Source of the DNA: Methylibium rhizosphaerae
Lineage (GTDB): Bacteria; Pseudomonadota; Gammaproteobacteria; Burkholderiales; Burkholderiaceae_C
NCBI RefSeq assembly: GCF_006386545.1
Contig: NZ_SWAR01000023.1
Location: 62,001-126,000 of the forward strand
Length of the DNA stretch: 64,000 nucleotides
Direction: 5' to 3'
The notes below the pieces were generated by a model. It saw only the letters and a list, made by a program, of their open reading frames with translations, was not told where the DNA came from and did not search any database. Of the stretch, positions 1 to 8,937 are shown one piece after another. Every line of letters begins with the position of its first letter. Position 1 is the first letter of the stretch. A program made the position numbers and the translations under genes.

Positions 1-1
1 G

Positions 2-1813
2 GGCCACAAGCGGCTGTCGATCATCGACCTGGCCACCGGCCAGCAGCCGCTGTTCAACGAAGACCACTCGGTGGTGATCGTCTTCAACGGCGAGATCTAC
101 AACTACCAGGAACTCATTCCCGAGCTGCAGGCCTTGGGCCATCAGTTCCGCACGCGCAGCGACACCGAGGTGATCGTGCACGCCTGGGAAGCCTGGGGCG
201 AGGCCTGCGTGGACCGCCTGCGCGGCATGTTCGCCTTCGCCATCTGGGACGAGAAGAAGCAGACCCTCTTCCTCGCGCGCGACCGGCTCGGCGTGAAGCC
301 GCTGTTCTACGCCATGCTGCCCGACGGCATGTTCGTGTTCGGCTCCGAACTCAAGGCCCTGCTCGCGCACGGCAACCTGTCGCGCCAGATCGACCCGCGC
401 TCGGTCGAGGACTACTTCGCGCTGGGCTACGTGCCCGAGCCCCGCACCATCTACACCTCGGCACTGAAGCTGGCGCCGGGCCACACCCTCACGCTGCGCC
501 GCGGCCAGCCCGCGCAGCCGCCGCGCCGCTACTGGGACGTGCGTTTCACCGGCGACAACCCGATCACCCCCGAAGACGCGCAGGCAGAGCTCGTCGAGCG
601 CCTGCGCGAGAGCGTGCGCCTGCGCATGATCTCGGAGGTGCCGCTGGGCGCCTTCCTGTCCGGCGGCGTCGATTCGAGCGCGGTGGTGGCCATGATGGCC
701 GGCCAGTCCGGCGGCCCGGTCAACACCTGCTCGATCTCCTTCGACGACCCCAAGTTCGACGAAACCGCCTTCGCGCAGCAGGTGGCCGACCGCTACCAGA
801 CGCGCCACTTCGTCGACCGCGTCGAGACCGACGACTTCGACCTCATCGACACGCTGGCCGCGCTGTACGACGAGCCCTATGCCGACAGCTCGGCCATCCC
901 GACCTACCGGGTGTGCCAGCTGGCGCGCCGGCACGTCACCGTGGCGCTGTCGGGCGACGGCGGCGACGAAAGCTTCGGCGGCTACCGGCGCTACCGCCTG
1001 CATCTGAACGAGGAGCGCATGCGCGCGGCGCTGCCGCTGGGCCTGCGCCGGCCGCTGTTCGGCACCCTGGGCCGCCTGTACCCCAAGGCCGACCGCGCGC
1101 CGCGCTTCCTGCGGGCCAAGTCCACCTTCCAGGCGCTGGCGCGCGACTCGGTCGCGGCCTATTTCCACAGCGTGTCGATCTTCCGCGAGGACATGCGGGC
1201 CATGCTGTTCTCGCCCGAGCTGCGCCGCCAGCTGGGCGGCTACCGTGCGGTCGACGTGTTCCACGATCACGCCTCGCGCGCCGGCACCGACGATCCCTTG
1301 TCGCTGATCCAGTACCTGGACATGCAGACCTACCTGATCGGCGACATCAACACCAAGGTCGACCGCGCCAGCATGGCCCATGCGCTCGAGGTGCGCGAAC
1401 CGCTCATGGACCACAAGCTGGTCGAGTGGGTGGCCGGCTTGTCGTCGCGCGTCAAGATCAGGAGCGGCGAGGGCAAGTGGCTGCTCAAGAAGTCGATGGA
1501 GCCGCACCTGCCCCACGACGTGCTGTACCGCCCCAAGATGGGTTTTGCCGTGCCGCTGGCGCGCTGGTTCCGCGGGCCGCTCCGCCAGCGCGTGCGCACC
1601 GCGCTGCTCGAAGGCCAGCTCGGCCAGACCGGCTTCTTCAACCGCAAGTACCTGGAGCACCTGGTCGACGCGCATGCAGCGGGCCAGCGCGACTACAGCG
1701 CGCCCCTGTGGACGCTGCTCATGTTCGAGGCCTTCCTGCGCGTGGGCGAACCCGCCCGTGCCGCCGTGCCTGCCGCCAGCGCCGCGCCGCAGTCGGCCCT
1801 GGCCGCCGCCTGA
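2..1813 (+). CDS. Asparagine synthase-type amidotransferase, XrtA-associated (5' truncated)
   Basis: Class II glutamine amidotransferase fused to an asparagine-synthetase ATP-pyrophosphatase domain. The family moves glutamine-derived ammonia to an adenylated carboxylate. The frame is open from base 2, and the first visible residues are GHKRLSIIDL, so about 50 N-terminal residues, including the expected Cys2 nucleophile, lie before the window; 603 residues remain. The FNGEIYNYQEL glutaminase motif follows near nt 80-115. The PP-loop SGGVDSS is near nt 659-680 and GDGGDESFGGY near nt 952-985. The sequence closely matches my memory of the exosortase A system-associated amidotransferase 1 family. 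The next gene starts 27 bp downstream on the same strand. The natural substrate is unknown; amidation of a polysaccharide carboxylate or of a carrier-bound acid is inferred. Confidence 0.9.
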   Translation, partial: GHKRLSIIDLATGQQPLFNEDHSVVIVFNGEIYNYQELIPELQALGHQFRTRSDTEVIVHAWEAWGEACVDRLRGMFAFAIWDEKKQTLFLARDRLGVKPLFYAMLPDGMFVFGSELKALLAHGNLSRQIDPRSVEDYFALGYVPEPRTIYTSALKLAPGHTLTLRRGQPAQPPRRYWDVRFTGDNPITPEDAQAELVERLRESVRLRMISEVPLGAFLSGGVDSSAVVAMMAGQSGGPVNTCSISFDDPKFDETAFAQQVADRYQTRHFVDRVETDDFDLIDTLAALYDEPYADSSAIPTYRVCQLARRHVTVALSGDGGDESFGGYRRYRLHLNEERMRAALPLGLRRPLFGTLGRLYPKADRAPRFLRAKSTFQALARDSVAAYFHSVSIFREDMRAMLFSPELRRQLGGYRAVDVFHDHASRAGTDDPLSLIQYLDMQTYLIGDINTKVDRASMAHALEVREPLMDHKLVEWVAGLSSRVKIRSGEGKWLLKKSMEPHLPHDVLYRPKMGFAVPLARWFRGPLRQRVRTALLEGQLGQTGFFNRKYLEHLVDAHAAGQRDYSAPLWTLLMFEAFLRVGEPARAAVPAASAAPQSALAAA

Positions 1814-1840
1814 GACCGCTCGCACGCACCGCCCGCCAGC

Positions 1841-3094
1841 ATGCGCATCCTGCACGTTCTCGATCATTCCCTGCCGCTGCACAGCGGCTACAGCTTCCGC
1901 ACCGTGTCAATCCTGCGCGAGCAGCGCGCTCTCGGCTGGGACACCCACCACCTCACCACGCCGAGGCACTACGGCGGCTCCGGCGCGCCGGAGGAATCGG
2001 CCGACGGCTGGACCTTCCATCGCACACCGTTCAAGCCCGGCCTGCTGTCGAAGCTGCCGGCCGCGGGGCCCTACTTCGACGAGATGCGCGCCACCGCCGC
2101 CCGGCTCGACGAACTGGTGGCGCGGCTGCAGCCAGACGTGCTGCATGCCCACTCGCCGGTGCTCAATGCGCTGCCCGCGCTGCGCGTGGGGCGCCGCCGC
2201 GGCATCCCGGTGGTCTACGAGATGCGCGCCTCCTGGGAGGACGCCGCGGTGGACCACGGCAGCACCCGCGAAGGCAGCTTGCGCTATCGCCTCTCGCGCG
2301 GCCTCGAAAGCCACGCGCTCAAGCGCGTGGACGCCATCACCACCATCTGCGAAGGCCTGCGCGCGGACATCATGTCACGCGGCATCGATGCCTCGCGCAT
2401 CACCGTCATCCCGAACGCGGTGGATGTCGCTTCCTTCACCTATGGCGCACCTGCCGACGCAGCGCTGCGCGCCAGGCTGGGGCTCGACGGCGCCACGGTG
2501 CTCGGCTTTGCCGGCTCCTTCTACGGCTACGAAGGCCTCGAGCTGCTGCTGGAGGCCGCGGCCCGCCTCGCGCCGGCGCGGCCCGAGCTGCGCGTGCTGC
2601 TGGTGGGCGGCGGCCCGCAGGAAGCCGCCCTCAAGGCGCAGGCGCTGCGGCTGGGCATTGCCGAGCGGGTCGTGTTCACCGGCCGGGTGCCGCACGCCGA
2701 GGTGCAGCGCTACTACGAACTCATCGACGTGCTGGCCTATCCACGGCAATCGATGCGCCTCACCGAGCTGGTCACGCCGCTCAAGCCGCTGGAGGCCATG
2801 GCGCAGGGCCGCATGTTCGTCGCCTCCGACGTGGGCGGCCACCGCGAGCTCATCCGCGACGGTGACACCGGCGTGCTGTTCCCGGCGGGCGATGCGCAGG
2901 CGCTGGCCCAGGCCATCGCCGGCCTGCTCGACCAGCGCGCCGGCTGGGACGCGATGCGCCAGCGGGCGCGCCGCTTCGTCGAGACCGAACGCACCTGGGC
3001 GCGCAGCGTGGCCCGCTATGCCGACGTCTATGCCCGCGTGTGCGAGCGGCAGCCGGGCGGCGGCGCGATCAAGTCGTCCGTCGCGCGCGGCTGA
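1841..3094 (+). CDS. Glycosyltransferase family 4, XrtA-associated
   Basis: A 417-residue GT-B glycosyltransferase. The N-terminal Rossmann domain begins MRILHVLDHSLPLHSGYSF, a start typical of the PEP-CTERM/exosortase A-associated glycosyltransferase family. The C-terminal donor-binding half contains GFAGSFYGYEGLELLLEA (about residues 224-241) and the retaining-GT signature TELVTPLKPLEAMAQG (about 306-321), whose glutamate normally contacts the nucleotide-sugar ribose. No membrane segment is evident, so it probably acts on the cytoplasmic face, adding a sugar to the undecaprenyl-linked repeat unit. It sits between two amidotransferase genes and ends 26 bp before the next. Donor and acceptor cannot be read from the sequence. 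Confidence 0.9.
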   Translation: MRILHVLDHSLPLHSGYSFRTVSILREQRALGWDTHHLTTPRHYGGSGAPEESADGWTFHRTPFKPGLLSKLPAAGPYFDEMRATAARLDELVARLQPDVLHAHSPVLNALPALRVGRRRGIPVVYEMRASWEDAAVDHGSTREGSLRYRLSRGLESHALKRVDAITTICEGLRADIMSRGIDASRITVIPNAVDVASFTYGAPADAALRARLGLDGATVLGFAGSFYGYEGLELLLEAAARLAPARPELRVLLVGGGPQEAALKAQALRLGIAERVVFTGRVPHAEVQRYYELIDVLAYPRQSMRLTELVTPLKPLEAMAQGRMFVASDVGGHRELIRDGDTGVLFPAGDAQALAQAIAGLLDQRAGWDAMRQRARRFVETERTWARSVARYADVYARVCERQPGGGAIKSSVARG

Positions 3095-3120
3095 GGCTCA
3101 GGGAACGGAGCAATTTCCAC

Positions 3121-5046
3121 ATGTGTGGCATCCACGGTTTCTTTCAGCTCGACGGTGCGCCCGCCCAAGGCGAGTGGCTCAACCGCATGGGCAACGTCAC
3201 GGTCCATCGAGGGCCCGACGACGCCGGCGGACATGTCGACGGGCGCTGCGCCATCGGCATGCGGCGCCTGTCCATCATCGACCTCTCCGGCGGCCACCAG
3301 CCGCTGTCCAGCCACGACGGCTCGCTGGTGCTGGTGTGCAACGGCGAGATCTACAACTACCGCGAGCTGCGCGCCGAGCTCCAGGCGCACGGCCACCAGT
3401 TCAAGACGCACTCCGACAGCGAGGTGGCGCTGCACGGCTATGCGCAGTGGGGCGAGCGTTTCGTCGAGCGCCTGAACGGCATGTTCGCCTTCGCGCTGTG
3501 GGACAAGCGCCGCCAGACGCTGCTCGTCGGCCGCGACCGCCTGGGCATCAAGCCGCTGTACTGGCTCAACGACGGCAAGCGGGTGGCCTTTTCCACCGAG
3601 GCGAAGGCGCTGCTCGAGCTGCCCGGCGTGGGCCGCGAGGTCGACCCCGCCGCGCTGGCCAGCTACCTCGACCTGGGCTACGTGCCGGCGCCGCTGTCGA
3701 TGTTCCGCGGCATCCGCAAGCTGCCCATCGCGTCGCTGCTCAAGGTGTCGGCGGCCGGCGTGTCGGTCGACACCTACTGGCAGCCGCCCACCGCGGTGGA
3801 CGCGAGCGTGAGCGCCGCCGAATGGGTGCAGCGCGTGCGTGCGCGGCTCGAGGAGTCGGTGCGCATGCAGATGGTGAGCGACGTGCCGATCGGCGCCTTC
3901 CTGTCCGGCGGCATCGACTCCAGCGCGGTGCTGGCCTTCATGGCCCGGCACAGCAGTGGCCCCGTCAAGACCTACTCCATCGGCTTCGACGGCGGCGCCG
4001 CCGAGCGCTTCTACAACGAGCTCGACTACGCGCGCCAGGTGGCGCAGATGTTCGGCACCGACCATCACGAGATCCTGGTCAAGCCCGACGTCGTGCGCCT
4101 GCTGCCCAAGCTGCTGTGGCACATGGACGAGCCCATCGCCGACAGCGCCTTCGTCACCACCTACCTGGTGTCGGAGTTCGCGCGGCGAGACGTGAAGGTC
4201 ATCCTCTCCGGCGTGGGCGGCGACGAGCTGTTCGGCGGCTACCGGCGCTACCTGGGCGAGCACTACATGCGCTACATGAACTGGCTGCCGCAGCCGGCCA
4301 GGCGCAGCGCCGCCTGGCTGGCCGACCTGCTGCCCAGCGATCGGCATTCGAAGTGGCTCAACTACTCGCGCCTGGCCAAGAACTTCCTCGGCGCGGCGGC
4401 CTCGCCCTTCACCGAGCGCTACCGAGCCTACGTGGGCGTCTTCCCGCATGACGACACCGCGCAGCTCATGAAACACGCGCCGCACGAGCGCTTCGATGCC
4501 ATCGCCGCGGCCTTCGAGGCCTCCGGCGGCGAAGACGCGCTGGCCCGCATGTTCGCGGTCGATGCGCGCACCCAGATGCCCGATGACCTGCTGATGCTGA
4601 CCGACAAGATGACGATGGCCGCCTCGCTGGAATGCCGCGTGCCGCTGCTCGACCACGAGCTGGTGGAGCTGGCCGCGCAGATCCCGGCGCAGCACAAGGT
4701 GGCCGGCGGGGAGCTGAAGTCCCTGCTGAAGAAGGCGCTGGCCGACGTGCTGCCGCGCGAGGTGCTGTACCGCCCGAAGCGCGGGTTCGGCGCGCCGATG
4801 GGCGCCTGGATGAAGGGCGCGCTCTCCGAGATGCTCGAAGGCGCGCTGTCGCGCGAGAGCATGGAACGGCGCGGCCTGCTCCACCACGCGCCGGTGGCCC
4901 GCCTGATCGAGGACCATCGCGCCAGCCGGGTCGACGGTACCGACAAGCTGCTCGCGCTGCTCAATCTGGAGGTGTGGTGCCGCGTCTACCTCGACGGCCG
5001 CTCGTCCAGCGACGTGGCCGACGAGCTCGAGGAGGCCGTGGCATGA
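3121..5046 (+). CDS. Asparagine synthase (glutamine-hydrolysing)-type amidotransferase 2
   Basis: A complete 641-residue AsnB-type protein. The start gives MCGIHGFF, placing the catalytic Cys at position 2 as required after removal of Met. The glutaminase domain carries HRGPDD and CNGEIYNY. The synthetase domain carries FLSGGIDSS (SGG at residues 262-264) and GVGGDELFGGYRRY. Cellular AsnB is about 550 residues, so this is a longer member of the kind found in capsule and exopolysaccharide loci. The stop overlaps the next start as ATGA, so translation is probably coupled. It is about as long as the first amidotransferase but clearly diverged, which suggests a different acceptor. A housekeeping asparagine synthetase role is possible but less likely in this operon. 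Confidence 0.9.
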   Translation: MCGIHGFFQLDGAPAQGEWLNRMGNVTVHRGPDDAGGHVDGRCAIGMRRLSIIDLSGGHQPLSSHDGSLVLVCNGEIYNYRELRAELQAHGHQFKTHSDSEVALHGYAQWGERFVERLNGMFAFALWDKRRQTLLVGRDRLGIKPLYWLNDGKRVAFSTEAKALLELPGVGREVDPAALASYLDLGYVPAPLSMFRGIRKLPIASLLKVSAAGVSVDTYWQPPTAVDASVSAAEWVQRVRARLEESVRMQMVSDVPIGAFLSGGIDSSAVLAFMARHSSGPVKTYSIGFDGGAAERFYNELDYARQVAQMFGTDHHEILVKPDVVRLLPKLLWHMDEPIADSAFVTTYLVSEFARRDVKVILSGVGGDELFGGYRRYLGEHYMRYMNWLPQPARRSAAWLADLLPSDRHSKWLNYSRLAKNFLGAAASPFTERYRAYVGVFPHDDTAQLMKHAPHERFDAIAAAFEASGGEDALARMFAVDARTQMPDDLLMLTDKMTMAASLECRVPLLDHELVELAAQIPAQHKVAGGELKSLLKKALADVLPREVLYRPKRGFGAPMGAWMKGALSEMLEGALSRESMERRGLLHHAPVARLIEDHRASRVDGTDKLLALLNLEVWCRVYLDGRSSSDVADELEEAVA

Positions 5047-6266
5047 GGATCCTCTACGTCTGCCACCGCTTCCCGTACCCGCCCAAGCGCGGCGGCACCA
5101 TCCGGCCGTTCAACATGATCAAGCACCTCGCGCAGTCGCACGAGGTGGTGGTGTGCTCGATCACCCGGTCGGACCAGCAGACGCAGGACGCGCAAGGCAT
5201 CGCGCCGTACTGCCACGAGTTCCACATCGGGCAGGTCGACGACCGGGTGCAGACGCTGCGCATGGTGGCCACGCTGCCCACGCCGCAGTCGGCGTCGGAG
5301 TCTTACTTCTACAGCGGCAAGCTGCGGCGCGACATCGACCGCCTGCTCGCCGAGCAGCGCTTCGACCTCATCTTCGTGCACTGCTCGTCGGTGGCTCAGT
5401 ACGTCGCGCATGTCAAGGGCATCCCGAAGATCCTCGACTACGGCGACATGGACTCGGCCAAGTGGCTCGAGTACGCGCAGCACAAGCCCTGGCCGCTGTC
5501 GTGGGGCTACTGGTGGGAAGGCACGCGGGTGCGCTCGCTCGAGAAGCGCCTCGCGAGTCGCTTCGATTTCCTGAGCACCATCACCCGCTCCGAGCACCAG
5601 ACCCTGCTCGACCTGGGCGCCGACACGCCCAGCGACTGGTTCCCCAACGGCGTGGACAACGACTTCTTCGCGCCGGTGCCAAGCGTCGAGTACGACCCCG
5701 ACACGGTGGTCTTCATCGGCCGCATGGACTACTTCCCCAACCAGCAGGGCATGTTCGACTTCTGCGCCGACGTGCTGCCGCTGCTGAAGGCGAGGCGCCC
5801 GTCGGTCAAGCTGCAGATCGTGGGCGCCGACCCGTCGCCGGCGGTGTGGAAGCTGGGCGAGATCCCGGGCGTCACCGTCACCGGCTCGGTGCCCGACGTG
5901 CGGCCCTATGTCACCAGGGCCGCGCTCACCGTGGCGCCGCTGCGCATCGCGCGCGGTACCCAGAACAAGATCCTCGAGGCCATGGCGATGGGCGTGCCGG
6001 TGGTGGCGAGCCAGATCGCCGCCGGCGGCGTGGACGCCGTGCCCGGCGAGCACCTGCTGGCCGGCGACACGCCGCAGGAGCAGTGCGACGCCATCCTGAG
6101 CATCCTCGACAACCCGGCCGAGCGGGCCCGGCTGTCCAGGGCCGGCCGCGAGCGCGTGCTGGCCAACCACGCCTGGCCCAATTCCATGAAGCGGCTCGAC
6201 GCCATCATCGAACGCTGCGTCAAGTCCTACGTTCCCGATTCCAACCTCACCCCTCAATCGCCATGA
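5043..6266 (+). CDS. Sugar transferase, PEP-CTERM/XrtA system-associated (Stp1 family)
   Basis: A 407-residue GT4-like glycosyltransferase starting MRILYVCHRFPYPPKRGG. This opening, together with ILDYGDMDSAKW and RMDYFPNQQGMFDF, matches my recollection of the TIGR03087 PEP-CTERM/EpsH1-associated sugar transferase. The C-terminal half contains APLRIARGTQNKILEAMAMG, the donor-binding loop with the conserved glutamate. It starts inside the stop of the upstream amidotransferase (ATGA) and its own stop overlaps the next ATG in the same way. It probably adds one sugar to the lipid-linked repeat unit on the cytoplasmic face. The sugar specificity is unknown. Confidence 0.9.
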   Translation: MRILYVCHRFPYPPKRGGTIRPFNMIKHLAQSHEVVVCSITRSDQQTQDAQGIAPYCHEFHIGQVDDRVQTLRMVATLPTPQSASESYFYSGKLRRDIDRLLAEQRFDLIFVHCSSVAQYVAHVKGIPKILDYGDMDSAKWLEYAQHKPWPLSWGYWWEGTRVRSLEKRLASRFDFLSTITRSEHQTLLDLGADTPSDWFPNGVDNDFFAPVPSVEYDPDTVVFIGRMDYFPNQQGMFDFCADVLPLLKARRPSVKLQIVGADPSPAVWKLGEIPGVTVTGSVPDVRPYVTRAALTVAPLRIARGTQNKILEAMAMGVPVVASQIAAGGVDAVPGEHLLAGDTPQEQCDAILSILDNPAERARLSRAGRERVLANHAWPNSMKRLDAIIERCVKSYVPDSNLTPQSP

Positions 6267-7579
6267 ACATCAGCATCTTCGGTCTCGGCTACGTCGGCGC
6301 CGTCTCGCTCGCCTGCCTGGCACGCGACGGCCACCATGTGGTGGGTGTCGATGTGGACCCCGCCAAGCTCAAGCTCATCTCCGACGGCAAGACCCCGGTC
6401 GTCGAGGAGGGCATGATCGAGCTGATGGCCAAGGTCGTCGGCAGCGGCCTGGTGAGCGTCACCACCGACGCGGCCCAGGCCCTGCGCGACAGCGAGGTGT
6501 CGCTCATCTGCGTGGGCACGCCGTCGGCCGCCAACGGCAGCCAGGACCAGTCGGCCGTGCTGCGCCTGGCCGAACAGCTGGGCGTGGCGCTGCGCGACAT
6601 CGACCGTCCGCACACCTTCGTGTTCCGCTCCACGCTCGTGCCAGGCACGGTGGAAGACGTGCTGCGCCCCATCCTCGAGAAGGCCTCGGGCAAGCAGGAA
6701 GGCCGCGACTTCTTCGTCTGCTTCCAGCCCGAGTTCCTGCGCGAGGGTTCGTCGATCCGCGACTACGACCACCCGCCGTTCACCATCGTCGGCGCCAACA
6801 GCGCCGAGCCTGTGGCCCGCCTGAAGCAGCTGTTCGGCCACCTGCCGTGCGACTTCCACACCACCTCGGTGCGCGCCGCCGAGACGGTGAAGTACTGCTG
6901 CAACAACTTCCACGCGCTCAAGATCACCTTCGCCAACGAAACCGCGCGCCTGTGCGAAGTGCTCGGGGTGAACCCGTTCGAGGTGATGGACCTGGTGTGC
7001 CGCGACACCCAGCTCAACATCTCGCGCGCCTACATGAAGCCCGGTTTCGCCTTCGGCGGCTCCTGCCTGCCCAAGGACCTGCGGGCCACGCTGTACCTTG
7101 CCAAGCAGCACGACGTGGTGCTGCCCATGCATGCCGGCATCCTGGCATCGAACCGGGTGCACATCGACCATGCGGTCGACAAGGTGCTCGAAAGCGGCCG
7201 CCGCCGCGTGGGCATGGTGGGCTTGGCCTTCAAGACCGGCACCGACGACCTGCGCGAGAGCCCGCTGGTCACGGTGGCCGAGCGCCTGATCGGCAAGGGC
7301 CTGTCGCTGCTGGTGTACGACCCGGAAGTGCACCTGTCGAGCCTCCTGGGCGCCAACCGCCGCTTCATCGAGGAGCACCTGCCGCACATCGGCGCGCTGG
7401 TACGCAGCGACCTGGAGGCGGTGGTGGCCGAGTCCGACGTGCTGCTGATCGGTTCGTCGGACAAGCGCACCATCCAGGAGGTCAAGCGCCTCGCGCGCGC
7501 CGACCAGATCGTGGTGGACCTTGCCAACGTCGGCGAGTCCCAGGGCATGGCCGCGCAATACGTGGGGCTGACCTGGTAA
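6263..7579 (+). CDS. AlgD-like GDP-mannose/UDP-glucose 6-dehydrogenase
   Basis: A 438-residue nucleotide-sugar 6-dehydrogenase, which oxidises the C6 hydroxyl twice with NAD+ to give a uronic acid. The N-terminal Rossmann motif is IFGLGYVGAVS. The catalytic thiol lies in FGGSCLPKDLRA, with the cysteine at residue 268. Length and N-terminus resemble Pseudomonas AlgD (436 residues, also Cys268), so GDP-mannuronate is a good guess; UDP-glucuronate is the main alternative. The stop codon is followed by a 94-bp hairpin-rich spacer, the first real gap in the operon. A uronic acid product would supply the carboxylate that the asparagine-synthase-like neighbours could amidate; that link is inference. 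Confidence 0.92.
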   Translation: MNISIFGLGYVGAVSLACLARDGHHVVGVDVDPAKLKLISDGKTPVVEEGMIELMAKVVGSGLVSVTTDAAQALRDSEVSLICVGTPSAANGSQDQSAVLRLAEQLGVALRDIDRPHTFVFRSTLVPGTVEDVLRPILEKASGKQEGRDFFVCFQPEFLREGSSIRDYDHPPFTIVGANSAEPVARLKQLFGHLPCDFHTTSVRAAETVKYCCNNFHALKITFANETARLCEVLGVNPFEVMDLVCRDTQLNISRAYMKPGFAFGGSCLPKDLRATLYLAKQHDVVLPMHAGILASNRVHIDHAVDKVLESGRRRVGMVGLAFKTGTDDLRESPLVTVAERLIGKGLSLLVYDPEVHLSSLLGANRRFIEEHLPHIGALVRSDLEAVVAESDVLLIGSSDKRTIQEVKRLARADQIVVDLANVGESQGMAAQYVGLTW

Positions 7580-7673
7580 TGAGGCACGCGCGGGCCGAGC
7601 GCCGGGCCGCTCCCAAGCCGGCCCGCATCCCCTTGGGGGATCGTCCGGCGTACTCGCCGGACGAGGGGCAGAC
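7580..7673. repeat. Hairpin-rich intergenic spacer
   Basis: This spacer interrupts an otherwise tightly coupled operon. It contains ATCCCC/GGGGAT arms (7627-7632 and 7636-7641) and directly beside them a perfect 9-bp stem CGTCCGGCG/CGCCGGACG (7642-7650 and 7655-7663) with loop TACT. There is no T-run, so it is not a standard terminator. It resembles palindromic intergenic mosaic elements common in Burkholderiales and shares character with 20436-20565 and 39102-39160. The GAGGGG before the following ATG probably serves as its ribosome binding site. Confidence 0.5.
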
Positions 7674-8930
7674 ATGACCAGCGCGGCTGTGCTGGCTCGT
7701 GGCGCGCCGCGCGCCTGCGCACCGGCTGCTGCCGGCAGCGCGACGCTGCGCGTGCTGACCCTCACCTCGCTGTTTCCGAGCGTGGCCCGGCCGCGCCACG
7801 GCATCTTCGTCGAGACGCGGCTGGCACACCTGCTGCGTGCCCGCCCAGAGGTCGATGCCCGGGTGGTGGCGCCGGTGCCCTGGTTTCCGTTCCAGGGCAG
7901 CGCCTTCGGCCAGTACGGCCGCTTCGCCGCGACGCCGCGGCGCACCACGCGCGACAACGGCCTGCAGGTGTTGCACCCGCGCTATCTCATGCTGCCCAAG
8001 CTCGGCGTGGCGATGCAGCCCGACAACATGGCGCGCGCCGCGCTGCGCGACATCGCGGCGCTGGCGCGCACCGGCTGGCAGCCCGACCTCATCGACGCGC
8101 ACTACTTCTACCCTGACGGCGTGGCCGCTGCCATCGTCGCGCAACGCCTGGGCCTGCCCTTCGTCGTGACCGCGCGCGGCACCGACGTCAACGTGCTGGG
8201 CCGCCTGCCCGGCAGCGGCGAGCGCATCCGCTGGGCGGCGCAACGCGCCGCGGCCGTTGTGGCGGTGTCCACCCGGCTGAAGGAGGCGCTGGTCGAGCTG
8301 GGCGTCGAGGCGGCCAAGGTCACCGTGCTGCGCAACGGCGTCGACTTCGAGCTGTTCCAGCCAGAAGACCGCAGCGCGGCGCGGCAGGCGCTGGGGCTGG
8401 CAGGCCCGGGCCGGCTGGCCGCCTGCGTCGGCAACCTGGTGCCCGAGAAGGGCTTTGCGCTGGCCATCGAGGCGCTGCCATCGCTGCCGCAGTGGCAGCT
8501 GGTGCTGGTCGGCGAAGGGCCGCAGCGCGGCGAGCTCGAGGCGCTGGCGCAGCGCCTGGGCGTGGCCGGGCGGGTGAGCTTCCGGCCGTCGATGCCGCAG
8601 CAGGCGCTGCGCCGCGTCTACTCGGCAGCCGACGTGCTGCTGCTCACTTCGTTGCGAGAGGGCTGGCCGAACGTGGTGCTCGAGGCCATGGCCTGCGGCA
8701 CACCGGTGGTGGCGGTGGACGTGGGCGCGGTGGGCGAGATGATCACCCGGCCCGAGGTCGGCCGCATCGTCGCCACGCGCGACCGCGACACGCTGGCGGC
8801 CGCGGTGCAGGAGCTCTTCGTGCAGCCGCAGGCGGCTGCACTGGTGCGCACGCATGCCGCGCAGTTCGACTGGGCCTCGGTGTCGCAGGGCCAGTGGGAC
8901 CTCTTTTCCGCGCACGCACGCGGCCGCTGA
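7674..8930 (+). CDS. Glycosyltransferase family 4
   Basis: A 418-residue GT-B glycosyltransferase. After a poorly conserved leader of about 25 residues, the Rossmann half starts LRVLTLTSLFPS. The C-terminal half has CVGNLVPEKGF, LVGEGPQRGELE and the donor loop TSLREGWPNVVLEAMACG with its conserved glutamate. A GAGGGG about 6 nt upstream supports the chosen ATG, although a later start cannot be excluded because the first residues are not typical of the family. It is separated from the dehydrogenase by a hairpin spacer and lies 7 nt before the ligase/polymerase gene. It probably builds the repeat unit at the cytoplasmic membrane face; the specificity is unknown. Confidence 0.88.
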   Translation: MTSAAVLARGAPRACAPAAAGSATLRVLTLTSLFPSVARPRHGIFVETRLAHLLRARPEVDARVVAPVPWFPFQGSAFGQYGRFAATPRRTTRDNGLQVLHPRYLMLPKLGVAMQPDNMARAALRDIAALARTGWQPDLIDAHYFYPDGVAAAIVAQRLGLPFVVTARGTDVNVLGRLPGSGERIRWAAQRAAAVVAVSTRLKEALVELGVEAAKVTVLRNGVDFELFQPEDRSAARQALGLAGPGRLAACVGNLVPEKGFALAIEALPSLPQWQLVLVGEGPQRGELEALAQRLGVAGRVSFRPSMPQQALRRVYSAADVLLLTSLREGWPNVVLEAMACGTPVVAVDVGAVGEMITRPEVGRIVATRDRDTLAAAVQELFVQPQAAALVRTHAAQFDWASVSQGQWDLFSAHARGR

Positions 8931-8937
8931 GCGGGCG